DNA from: Bacillota bacterium
GTDB taxonomy: Bacteria > Bacillota > Clostridia > Acetivibrionales > JANLFN01
Length of the DNA: 64,000 nt
Assembly (NCBI GenBank): GCA_023397675.1
Contig: JAEWTV010000128.1
Coordinates: forward strand, 1-64,000
Direction of reading: 5' to 3'
The stretch's first letter is position 1; each line of letters begins with the position of its first letter. This document shows, one piece after another, positions 42,422-51,170 of the stretch. The position numbers and the translations under genes are program-made. Under the pieces are notes generated by a model that was given only the letters and a program-made list of their open reading frames with translations, did no database searches and had not been told where the DNA came from.

Positions 42422-45400
42422 ATGAAAAGACTAATACATTTGAGTGTTACAGTGGTTATGGTTGTGTCAATGGTACTTGGAAGCATGCCGGAAGTAGATG
42501 CGGCAACATCCGGAGCGATAGATAATTCATCCTATGATACAGGCTTCAAACCTCATGTATATGATGGTTCACCCGCAGCAATAGCTGCCTGGAATGAAAT
42601 ATCCCCGCAGTTGCCCCAACCTGCCAGCGTGAAGAATAAAAACGGTCAGTATATCAACCTTACTATCTGGTACGTTAAGCACTTGGTAGTGTACGGAGAT
42701 TACAGAACCTGCAATCCTAGAACACCGGAAAATTCAGCCGGCGGAAGTCTGGATTTCAAATCGGTTAATAAATATCCAGACAATGGAGGCAACAAAGGGT
42801 ATTTTACTTACCGCTATTCCGACGGCCATATCGAAAAGGGTGAATATAGATACATGGGTTACGATTACCAGGGCAACAAGTTCAGTGACCCGGATTTCCC
42901 TGCTGATATTCCCATAGAAAACATTAACAGCTATAAATGGACATACAAACCTTGGGATAAAGACCATCAGTTGGAAAATGAGAGTATATGGAATAATGCT
43001 GCCGACCTTGCAAATAATGGTGATACCAGCAAAGTTAACCAGCAGGTTAAAAACTGGATTGACGGAGGTACTATATATAAGACTGAAGGTGGTCAGACTA
43101 CTTCCCTTGATTTCAGCAGTGCAGAAACTCCGCCCAAAAATGCTGACGGTTCATTCTCTGCTAAAGTACCATCAATGTACTTGAATGTTCTTTCAGCGCC
43201 AACTCTTAAATACCCTGGAGAAGGGAGGTTGTGGCACAAGAATCTGAACGGGGGCTACTACTACCGTACAACATCAGTGGCTCCTATCAAAAGCAAATTG
43301 TTCCCACCAGCAGAATGTAAAGGGACCCTTTCGGGAGGAAACCTGAACATAAGTGATTTTGGCACGGAAGCCTCTACTGAATACCTTAGCAGTACAGTAA
43401 GCGTACAAATTAAAGTTGATGGTATACTGCATGATGAAAGCTATTATAAGGATGACCTGCTTAAAACTGCATATTACACTAGAAATGACATTGACAAGAT
43501 ATACCTGACCTTGAATGGTTCCAGTGAAGTGGAGGGTGTTGTTGCCGCTAACAAAGGTTCGAATATATTTACTGTTGATTTTAAAATAGCGGATATATTG
43601 AATCTCGCAGATGGAAGCGCCAAACTGCCATGCTCTGCAAGAATTCTGTTCCAGGACGGAAAAGATGTTACTGCTTCAGGCTGGGTTGATATTGATTTTA
43701 ATGTCAAGGGAGTGGAACTGCCAATACCTCCTCCTATGTATACCACGCCAACTGTCGATCTTCCAAACCCTGCTTTTGACATAGTAGAGTATAAGCCGCA
43801 TGACAGCACTAATATGGCTAATATAGTGAAAAAGGAAGTCTATATCGATGGCAAAGCCGTTGATTATAACAGTTTCTTCAGCGAAAGCTTTACTTTTGGG
43901 GTCGGTGGGGATGGTATAAGAAATGTCCGGATATTATATACCGCTTCAGACGGAAGTGTATCCTTTCTTTCAAGGTGGATACAGGTATATAATACAAAGC
44001 CAAGAGTACAGTTTGTATATGCAGGAACCTACAAGCAAAACAGGAAAATGACTATTAACAATACATCAGATAAGTGTAATGACCTGCCTGTAATATCTAA
44101 GTATCCTATAACTCAGTGGCAGTGGTCTTTCACAGCTTTGAGCGAAGGTGCACAAAATGATATAAAGCAAAGCAGCGCAACAACACTGAACGATATGTAT
44201 AAGGAATTGTTGTTCAAAGCTCCTGGTACATACAGAATCACACTGATAGGTACCAATACGCTGGGAAGGGTTTCAGATCCGTATGTTCTTGATTTTACGA
44301 TAATGCCGGATACCCCTGCAGCCATTATTGCAGAGCTTGACAATGTTGTAATAACAAGAAATGAAAAGATTTCAGCCTTTGCATTTGATATACAAAGTAC
44401 TGATGGCGATACGGTTGCAGGCAATAAGGTAGAACTCTATTACGATGAAAATAATGATGGTGTCTGTGAAAAATTGATTCAAACCTGGAACAATGTTCCT
44501 AATGGTCAATTTCCGATATATAACCCGAGTATTCTGGGTAAGTATGAGTATGTAGTTACTGCAAGTGAAAATTTAATTGGCGATATCCTGCCGGAATTCA
44601 TAACTGCTGAAGACAGTACTGTAAAAACTATAAAGAGGGATTTTTGGGTAGACAATTTAAGGCCTCTGACTGATTTATATATAGATAACCCTGTAACAAG
44701 ACCTGTTGTCGATGTATACATCATGCTGGATGAAAAGCTTGAGCCTTCCAAGGTTGATTATGTTAAAAACAGCCGAATAGATTTCACAAATTATCTTATA
44801 GGCTACAACATACTTCCCTCGGTCAACATATGGGACATGCATACATATACAAGTACACAGCCGGCATATACAGCAATTAATACAGGCGGCACTTATCCAT
44901 TTGCCACAACCTGGTATACAAGTAATGGTTACAGCGGCACACTCAACCTTACCAGCGTAAGTGATAATGGTACATGGCAGGATTTCGGACACTATGAAAC
45001 CAAAACCGAAACCAAAACTGGTATAGGTACCTCACCCGGGTACAACTGGTGGACATACATATATGACGGTAAGAGCTGGGCAAGGATTTCATCAACCGGT
45101 ACGGATACGCCATCAATATACTACTCAGATGCTGAGGGGTATTCAGGGACAATATACAGAACAACGGCAACTTTGGACTATGAAACCGGAAGCCCTCCAT
45201 CCAACCCGAGGAAGGGTGATACTTATACACTAACAAGAGTTTTTACGGGTTACTTTTCCGGAATTGTAAGCAGGACAGTAAACTATTGGGTATCAAATTG
45301 GGTATGGGTAAGTAATTATACAGGCTTTTACAGCGGAAATATAAGTAAAGATGTAAGGCAACCGTATGCCGACCCGTTCAGACCAACATCAGACAAGTTT

Positions 45401-47350
45401 GTTATATATGTCAGTGATAATAACATATCTCAGTTGCCCGATTTGCAAGCTGTAATGACAAAGTCAGCAGGCAAACTGGTATTGGCTGGTCAGGATAGTG
45501 CAAAGTCCCAGATAAAAAATGACCACTTTATACTCAATAATAAGCCTATAGCCGATGTTATGAAGGACGCTTTGGACTGGATAGCTAACACAGATCCTGC
45601 AATACCTGAGTACTATATTCTTGCCGGGATAGATACCTTTAATCTTAATACAAGTGATACCGATTTAGAAGGTGACCCGATAATATCCCAGCAGTTCCAG
45701 TATGTTCAGGATGTGAACTACTTTGATAATTCGAATGGAAGAGAACCTGGGACTGTTGATGAATACTCACAAACTGCAGGATGGACCGATACAAAAGTAA
45801 ATAAGTTTGATAAGGTAGGAGCATATTCCGTATACAGACGAGTGAAAGACCAGCCATCAACTGATCCTAACTACTCCGGGTATTCATATTATTCAAATGA
45901 ACCCATTGTGAAAATCATGGCACACAGAAAGCCTATTGCAATGGCACAGCTGGATTGGAATTATAATGCTGCTGAAAAAGTATACCTTACTAATTGGCTG
46001 GACATGTCATTTGACCTTGACCATGAATTTAACAGACCGGATAAAGGAATTGTTGATAGGAAGATAATGTTCCGTAAGAATGGCGGGGATTGGAGTTACT
46101 TTATACCGAACGAACTTACTTATGGTACATATGAACTTCAATATTATGTAAAAGACCCTGAGGGAGCATGGAGTGAGCCTTTGACAATGAGCTTTACGCT
46201 CAATGAATCACCACCTATACAATTTAAAGCAAGCTTAAGAACGTTGGATAGCAAATTCAGTCTTAAAAGTGTTCCGGCATCGGAATACCTTGAAGCTTTT
46301 AATATTTGGACAAGGTACCCCTATGATGTAAAGCTTGAAATGGCATTATACAGCGGACCTACACGCGTAGCACCCCTTAAGGTAGTCGAGCCTAGTACGG
46401 ATACCTGCTTAAAAACAGGTAATGATATTGAATGGAAAGACTTGAGTTATCCAATTTCCAACACAATTCCCGATGGTAAATATACATTCAAGATTTCTGC
46501 AGTAGATTTAAAAAACTCTTCAATCAGAACTGATAAATCATTTGAAGTAAACATATTTACGCCAATTGATTTGGAACCCCTTATGGGTGATTCTGTTGTA
46601 ACTGATTCGTTGCTTAATGTAAAGTCAAGTACTACAAAATACGCAAATTCAGTCACGGTGACCTTGTTTAAAGGAACTGCTTACCAGACTTCAGCAATGG
46701 CAATGAGCGGAATTGGAAACGGAAGTCTTACAAATTGGCTTAAAAGCTGGAATGTGCCTTCAAACATTCCCCCAGGGAAAGGTTATATAGCCGAATTTAA
46801 GGCGTATACGCCAAGTGGCAAATCCGAAACCAAGCAGGTTGAATTTGAAGTTATAGACTTCAAAATCACAGGCGTAAGCATTATTGGAGACTGGTCTCAC
46901 TGGAGAGGACAGAGGGACATTTTTGGAAAGCTCCTTACCAACGAGCCGCACCGCTTCCTCAGCCTTGAAAATGTGAGGGTTAATGTTTCAACTACTGGAT
47001 ATGCTGAAAAGCTTGTTATAAGGTTCAGTCCTGAGCTTGAGGCTATGCAGTACAAAGATATTAATGGACATATATATGACTATAGCAAGGATTTTACAGG
47101 CTATTATGTCAGCTTTCCTCAGGATTCTACGGTACTTCTGGATACAAATAGAAAAGACAGCAATATCTCCTGGAACTACATTATTCCGCTTGCGTCTTCG
47201 ACAAAGTCATGGGATGATAGTAGGCTCCAGGCACCTTATTCAATGACTGTTACAGTTTACAAGGGAGGTAAAAGCCGAACTTACAGTATAAACGACATAG
47301 ATATAACAGGAAATGTGTATGACCTTACATACATCCAGCCTGTGGATTGA
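42422..47350 (+). CDS. Giant secreted multidomain protein (about 1642 aa) of the Tad locus
   Basis: An exported protein with a signal peptide ending near VDAATSG (about residue 29). The body has several Ig/PKD-like beta domains (for example KAPGTYRITLIGTNTLGR, DTDLEGDPIISQQFQYV, GTYELQYYVKDPEGAWSEP). A Tyr/Ser/Gly-rich stretch at about residues 830-985 repeats a GYSGT-type motif four times (NGYSGTLNL, EGYSGTIYR, GYFSGIVSR, GFYSGNISK). There is no LPxTG, SLH or C-terminal membrane anchor. The ribosome site AAGGAGGTGA is ideal, so high expression is likely. It could be the pilus-associated adhesin or secreted substrate of the locus. Confidence 0.85.
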   Translation: MKRLIHLSVTVVMVVSMVLGSMPEVDAATSGAIDNSSYDTGFKPHVYDGSPAAIAAWNEISPQLPQPASVKNKNGQYINLTIWYVKHLVVYGDYRTCNPRTPENSAGGSLDFKSVNKYPDNGGNKGYFTYRYSDGHIEKGEYRYMGYDYQGNKFSDPDFPADIPIENINSYKWTYKPWDKDHQLENESIWNNAADLANNGDTSKVNQQVKNWIDGGTIYKTEGGQTTSLDFSSAETPPKNADGSFSAKVPSMYLNVLSAPTLKYPGEGRLWHKNLNGGYYYRTTSVAPIKSKLFPPAECKGTLSGGNLNISDFGTEASTEYLSSTVSVQIKVDGILHDESYYKDDLLKTAYYTRNDIDKIYLTLNGSSEVEGVVAANKGSNIFTVDFKIADILNLADGSAKLPCSARILFQDGKDVTASGWVDIDFNVKGVELPIPPPMYTTPTVDLPNPAFDIVEYKPHDSTNMANIVKKEVYIDGKAVDYNSFFSESFTFGVGGDGIRNVRILYTASDGSVSFLSRWIQVYNTKPRVQFVYAGTYKQNRKMTINNTSDKCNDLPVISKYPITQWQWSFTALSEGAQNDIKQSSATTLNDMYKELLFKAPGTYRITLIGTNTLGRVSDPYVLDFTIMPDTPAAIIAELDNVVITRNEKISAFAFDIQSTDGDTVAGNKVELYYDENNDGVCEKLIQTWNNVPNGQFPIYNPSILGKYEYVVTASENLIGDILPEFITAEDSTVKTIKRDFWVDNLRPLTDLYIDNPVTRPVVDVYIMLDEKLEPSKVDYVKNSRIDFTNYLIGYNILPSVNIWDMHTYTSTQPAYTAINTGGTYPFATTWYTSNGYSGTLNLTSVSDNGTWQDFGHYETKTETKTGIGTSPGYNWWTYIYDGKSWARISSTGTDTPSIYYSDAEGYSGTIYRTTATLDYETGSPPSNPRKGDTYTLTRVFTGYFSGIVSRTVNYWVSNWVWVSNYTGFYSGNISKDVRQPYADPFRPTSDKFVIYVSDNNISQLPDLQAVMTKSAGKLVLAGQDSAKSQIKNDHFILNNKPIADVMKDALDWIANTDPAIPEYYILAGIDTFNLNTSDTDLEGDPIISQQFQYVQDVNYFDNSNGREPGTVDEYSQTAGWTDTKVNKFDKVGAYSVYRRVKDQPSTDPNYSGYSYYSNEPIVKIMAHRKPIAMAQLDWNYNAAEKVYLTNWLDMSFDLDHEFNRPDKGIVDRKIMFRKNGGDWSYFIPNELTYGTYELQYYVKDPEGAWSEPLTMSFTLNESPPIQFKASLRTLDSKFSLKSVPASEYLEAFNIWTRYPYDVKLEMALYSGPTRVAPLKVVEPSTDTCLKTGNDIEWKDLSYPISNTIPDGKYTFKISAVDLKNSSIRTDKSFEVNIFTPIDLEPLMGDSVVTDSLLNVKSSTTKYANSVTVTLFKGTAYQTSAMAMSGIGNGSLTNWLKSWNVPSNIPPGKGYIAEFKAYTPSGKSETKQVEFEVIDFKITGVSIIGDWSHWRGQRDIFGKLLTNEPHRFLSLENVRVNVSTTGYAEKLVIRFSPELEAMQYKDINGHIYDYSKDFTGYYVSFPQDSTVLLDTNRKDSNISWNYIIPLASSTKSWDDSRLQAPYSMTVTVYKGGKSRTYSINDIDITGNVYDLTYIQPVD

Positions 47351-47357
47351 GTTTTTC

Positions 47358-47379
47358 AGCCCTCGAATGAGGGCTTTTT
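47358..47379 (+). terminator. Rho-independent terminator after the giant gene
   Basis: AGCCCTC (47358-47364) pairs with GAGGGCT (47369-47375) around GAAT, followed by a T-run. It ends exactly where the converging HxlR gene ends. Confidence 0.9.
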
Positions 47380-47721
47380 CTATATACGATTTTCCATGCC
47401 CCAATCATTAATTGCTTTAAAGATTGGGAAAAGACTTAGCCCTCTTTCCGTCAGCTTATACTCCACCTGGGGAGGATTGGTTGGATATTCTGTTCTGGTT
47501 ATTAAACCAGATTCAGATAATTCTTTCAGCTGATTGCTGAGCACTTTATGGGTAATTCCAGGTGTATTCTTCTTTAACAGTCCATAACGTATTTTTTCAT
47601 GCACAAAAATCAGATATAGTATTTCAATTTTCCATTTGCCCCCGATTATACTCAAAGTATATGAGAAAGGACAGTTGCCCAATTCATTTATAAAATTGTT
47701 TTTACCATTCTCCATATTCAT
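47380..47721 (-). CDS. HxlR-family transcriptional regulator
   Basis: A 113-residue winged-helix protein with the HxlR pattern: NCPFSYTLSIIGGKWKIEILYLIF with the conserved near-N-terminal Cys (Cys17), then GITHKVLSNQLKELSESGLITRTEYPTNPPQVEYKLTERG. Members such as YodB sense electrophiles or oxidants through that cysteine. It is divergent from a TSCPD-GNAT gene pair, and palindromes in the 134-bp gap are plausible operators. Confidence 0.92.
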   Translation of the reverse strand: MNMENGKNNFINELGNCPFSYTLSIIGGKWKIEILYLIFVHEKIRYGLLKKNTPGITHKVLSNQLKELSESGLITRTEYPTNPPQVEYKLTERGLSLFPIFKAINDWGMENRI

Positions 47722-47769
47722 AACACCATACTCTATAATAATTTTTAAAAATTATATCATAACGCCTTA

Positions 47770-47804
47770 CCTCAAGGGTAGTACTAACCTTGAAGTGCGT
47801 ACTT
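47770..47804. promoter_or_regulatory. Candidate HxlR operator palindromes
   Basis: A 26-bp palindrome centred in AGTACT (47780-47785) extends from 47770 to 47795 with arms CTCAAGG/CCTTGAAG and only two mismatched pairs. A second smaller palindrome, AAGT-GCGT-ACTT (47793-47804), abuts it, giving AGTAC and GTACT boxes spaced as in HxlR/YodB operators. Both lie between the divergent HxlR gene and the TSCPD gene. Confidence 0.6.
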
Positions 47805-47855
47805 TTCAAATTGGTTAAAGTATATTATTTTTAAAATACGAAAGGGGTTAGATAT

Positions 47856-48143
47856 ATGGAACATATAGAGTATATTCCTAAAAATGTATGCGCTAATCAA
47901 ATCAATATAATCTTGGATGAGCATATAATCCGTAATGTGGAGTTTATTGGAGGATGCCCTGGCAATACAAGTGGAATAAGCCGATTGGTTGCAGGGTTAT
48001 CTGTAGAAGAAGTAATTGGGAAACTGAGTGGTGTCAGGTGTATAAGAGGTGCATCCTGCCCCGATCAGCTTGCCAAAGCATTATCACAGCACATTAATAA
48101 ATTGGAGGTAACGTATAATGGAAATACGGCGTGCAACAGTTAA
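47856..48143 (+). CDS. TSCPD domain-containing protein (TIGR03905-like)
   Basis: A 95-residue protein with the TSCPD pattern: VEFIGGCPGNTSGISRLVAGLSVEEVIGKLSGVRCIRGASCPDQLAKAL. The CPGN and SCPDQ motifs recall the C-terminal domain of class II ribonucleotide reductases. As a stand-alone protein its function is unknown. It overlaps the next GNAT gene by 26 bp and is probably controlled by the divergent HxlR regulator. Confidence 0.88.
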   Translation: MEHIEYIPKNVCANQINIILDEHIIRNVEFIGGCPGNTSGISRLVAGLSVEEVIGKLSGVRCIRGASCPDQLAKALSQHINKLEVTYNGNTACNS

Positions 48144-48597
48144 TGATATTGGGGGTTTGGTTGAAAACAGAATGAGTTTTATTTACAGTATTAAGAATAT
48201 CAGACCACCAAAGTCATTTGAAGACTTAACATCCAAGTACATAAAAGAGAATATGGAGAATGGGTCGCTTGCAGCATGGATAGCAGTAGAAGAGGGGCAA
48301 ATAGTATCATCCTGCATTCTTTGCATTACACAACAATTGCCGCTGCCTATAAGTAGTAATGGGAAAATAGGTTACGTATATAATGTCTTTACAATTCCTG
48401 AATACAGGAGAAAAGGTCTTGCGCTTCAGGCGCTTGGACAGATGAAAGAGTATGCGATAAACAATGGAATTACATTACTGAACTTAACTGCAACAGAAGA
48501 TGGATTAAATTTATATAAAAATGCCGGCTATGAATTAGTGGAGAGAGAAATGAGATTGAGCTTACAAGAATGCCCGGCAAAAAGATTTATGGCATAA
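48118..48597 (+). CDS. GNAT family N-acetyltransferase
   Basis: A 159-residue acetyltransferase: N-terminal EIRRATVNDIGGLVENRMSF, the acetyl-CoA site YNVFTIPEYRRKGLALQALGQMKEYA (near residues 85-110) and NLTATEDGLNLYKNAGYELV. The substrate is unknown. The ATG lies inside the 3' end of the TSCPD gene, so translation is coupled. Confidence 0.9.
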   Translation: MEIRRATVNDIGGLVENRMSFIYSIKNIRPPKSFEDLTSKYIKENMENGSLAAWIAVEEGQIVSSCILCITQQLPLPISSNGKIGYVYNVFTIPEYRRKGLALQALGQMKEYAINNGITLLNLTATEDGLNLYKNAGYELVEREMRLSLQECPAKRFMA

Positions 48598-48615
48598 AAA
48601 GAAAAGGATGAATAT

Positions 48616-48643
48616 TAAAAAGACCTCCAATTAAGGAGGTCTT
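48616..48643 (-). terminator. Terminator for the minus-strand chemoreceptor gene
   Basis: AAGACCTCC (48620-48628) and GGAGGTCTT (48635-48643) form a perfect 9-bp stem. On the minus strand it is followed by a T-run (complement of 48616-48620). It may also partly stop the GNAT transcript. Confidence 0.8.
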
Positions 48644-48665
48644 CGTTACTCATATTTGCTATCCC

Positions 48666-50834
48666 TTACAATAATTCATTTACATTACTGCTGTCTACTA
48701 CGTCGAACCTTGTAGGTATCTTTTCCTTTGGCCTGTCGCCGGTTACAAAGTAATTATAAAGATAAATTGCGGGATCATGTCCCTGTCCGAAAGGATCCTG
48801 TCCGATAGCAGCATGGATTATGCCTTTCTTAATGTATTCGAATATGTTTTTATCATAGTCAAAGCATACGATTTTAACTTTGCCGGTTAAGCCAAGCTCT
48901 TCAACCGCCTTGGCGCTTCCTACTGCACCGCCGCCGGTAATAAAAATACCTTTAATATCTTTGGAACCTTTAAGAAGCTCTTTTGTAGCCTCATACTTGT
49001 GAATGTCATCTTCAGTGTTGATTTCTATTTGTTCAAGCTTAATCTTTTTAGCTGTCCCAAGCTTCTTAACAATAGCATTCGTGCGGTCTTTATGAGAACT
49101 TACAGCCATGCCTCCTCTTAAAATCACCACATTGCCCTTACCGTCCAGTGCTTTATTCATCAAATCTCCTGCCAATAACCCGGCACCAAAAACATCAGGG
49201 CCATAATATGCCAATATATTGGCTGGCTGAGCCAATTCACAATTGAATATAAGTGTCTGAATACCCTTTTGTGCTGCTTCGTTAATCATTGGTATCAGTT
49301 CCGATACCCAACCAATTACTGCAATACCGTTATAGCCTTGATTCAAAAAGTTTTTATAAGCTTCTATTACAAATTTACCATCTCCACTGCTTAAACCGGT
49401 GAATTCAAGGTGAGTATTCTTTGAAGCAAGTTCTTTTTGTGCATAAAGAGCACCTTGTCTAACACCATGCCAGAATTCATGATCCAACGGACATATAACT
49501 CCAATTTTAAGCGGTTTGGTACTTACTTGAGGAACTGGCACAACTGAGGTATTAAATTTCTTTATGAGGTTTTGTATACCATCAAGCATCTTTTTAAGAG
49601 ATTCAGTATTTGTACTTATCTCTTCCATCTCAGCCAATTCTTCCTGTGTAACCGCCGCAACCTCCTGAGTCTTTGATGAGATTTCATTTGAAGCGTTATA
49701 AAGCTCCATACCCTTGCTGCTTATATTCTTTGAAGAAGTATTTATTTCATTGAATTCGTTAAAAATACCCTTCATTTCCTTATTTAAAACAGCACCCTGG
49801 GAGCTTATTGCATTGAAGGATTCTCTTATTGTCTGGAAAATGTCCTTGCTTTCGTTGAAATTATCCACACAGCTTCCGATGCTTTCACTTACATTGTCAC
49901 TGTTTTCAACTATGCTTACTAAAACTGATTTGATTCGTGTTATACCTTCCTTTGTAGCATTAGATAACTTGTTCATTTCTGAAGCCACAACATTGAAGCC
50001 TTTTCCAAACTCACCTGCTTTTGCTGATTCAATTGATGCATTTAAGCCCAATAACTTGAGCTGTTCGCTTACCTTGATTATAAATTCACCTATTTCACTT
50101 ATTTCTTTAATCTCATTGTTAAGTTTCTTTATAAATTCATAGGTGTCGTTCAAATTAATTGAGATTGCGTCTATCTGACCATAAAATGCATCGAGCTTTT
50201 CTGTTTCTTTTGCAGTGGTATCTACCGTCTTCTCAATATATTTTTCTACATTTGATATGCTTGATGTAATATTATCTATTTTATTGCTGACCTTTTCAAT
50301 ATCATCAATGGTTTCTTTAACCAGCTTTAGCTGTTCCAGTGCATTTTGAGCAACCTGACTCATATTGGTGGTGATTTGTTCATTTCCTGAACAGCTCATG
50401 TCTATGCTTTTGGAAACCTTATCAATAGAGTCCGAAAGGACAATAACATTTGTTTTTGTAATGTCTATAAAGCTTAGAAGATTCGATTTCATATCATTAA
50501 ATGATATGGCAAGCGTTTCCAAGCCTTTAACATGTTTTAACAGTGTATCGCTTATATTTAATTCACCGTGGGAGAGTTTTTCAGCATTATGATTAATTAT
50601 ATCTACAGATGTAAAAAACCGCTTCAATAAAATAAATAGAAAAGCTTGAGATATTACTGACACAGCAACAATAACCAATATTATTTTCTTTAACGTGTCA
50701 GATTGTGAAACAAATAAATTTACAGCGAGTAGAACGATTAGTGTCAGAAGTGATAACAGGGTAGCCAGGAATATGAATGTTTTTGTCCTGTTTCGTGAAG
50801 AGTTTATCTTACTACCATTAAAAGCTTTAATCAT
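48666..50834 (-). CDS. Methyl-accepting chemotaxis protein with C-terminal periplasmic-binding-protein-like domain
   Basis: A 722-residue protein. Two membrane helices (about 19-42 and 49-70) are separated by only about six residues. A HAMP-like segment follows, then a coiled-coil MCP signalling domain (about 120-435, with the hairpin region LKLLGLNASIESAKAGEFGKGFNVVA), then a type 1 periplasmic-binding-protein domain (about 442-722: IGVICPLDHEFWHGVRQGA, ILAYYGPDVFGAGLLAGDL, VCFDYDKNIFEYI). No helix separates MCP from the binding domain, so the latter should be cytoplasmic and would sense an intracellular sugar-like ligand. It is divergent from an AraC regulator. Confidence 0.88.
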   Translation of the reverse strand: MIKAFNGSKINSSRNRTKTFIFLATLLSLLTLIVLLAVNLFVSQSDTLKKIILVIVAVSVISQAFLFILLKRFFTSVDIINHNAEKLSHGELNISDTLLKHVKGLETLAISFNDMKSNLLSFIDITKTNVIVLSDSIDKVSKSIDMSCSGNEQITTNMSQVAQNALEQLKLVKETIDDIEKVSNKIDNITSSISNVEKYIEKTVDTTAKETEKLDAFYGQIDAISINLNDTYEFIKKLNNEIKEISEIGEFIIKVSEQLKLLGLNASIESAKAGEFGKGFNVVASEMNKLSNATKEGITRIKSVLVSIVENSDNVSESIGSCVDNFNESKDIFQTIRESFNAISSQGAVLNKEMKGIFNEFNEINTSSKNISSKGMELYNASNEISSKTQEVAAVTQEELAEMEEISTNTESLKKMLDGIQNLIKKFNTSVVPVPQVSTKPLKIGVICPLDHEFWHGVRQGALYAQKELASKNTHLEFTGLSSGDGKFVIEAYKNFLNQGYNGIAVIGWVSELIPMINEAAQKGIQTLIFNCELAQPANILAYYGPDVFGAGLLAGDLMNKALDGKGNVVILRGGMAVSSHKDRTNAIVKKLGTAKKIKLEQIEINTEDDIHKYEATKELLKGSKDIKGIFITGGGAVGSAKAVEELGLTGKVKIVCFDYDKNIFEYIKKGIIHAAIGQDPFGQGHDPAIYLYNYFVTGDRPKEKIPTRFDVVDSSNVNELL

Positions 50835-51170
50835 TCTGAATGTCCCCCTAGCAATAATTTCTTTTTTAATGCTGTTTGAAATTAAATATAAGCATAAATA
50901 TAATTAAGGAAAGACTAAGTACGCTTTTATAGCAGTTGCATATTAAAAAATATTAAAAATTTACATAATATATTATAACATATTTCCCTATTTCTATAGT
51001 ATTTTTTTCATAAAAAAAAATCAACTTATTTCTAAAATTAATACTTATTGGCAATCTTTGGCGGTGTATTATAGAGGACTTTTATTCTCCCCTTGTAGGT
51101 TAATATTTGCTAATATATAATTTTATATAGAGTTTTATATATTTACAGCTATTCAAAAGGAGTAATGGGT
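50835..51170. other. Divergent intergenic region, AT-rich
   Basis: This 336-bp stretch separates the chemoreceptor and AraC genes and must hold both promoters. It is very AT-rich, with poly-A/T runs and an A/T near-palindrome around 51115-51142, and AAAGGAG before the AraC start. No gene, RNA motif or convincing consensus promoter was recognised. Confidence 0.5.
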
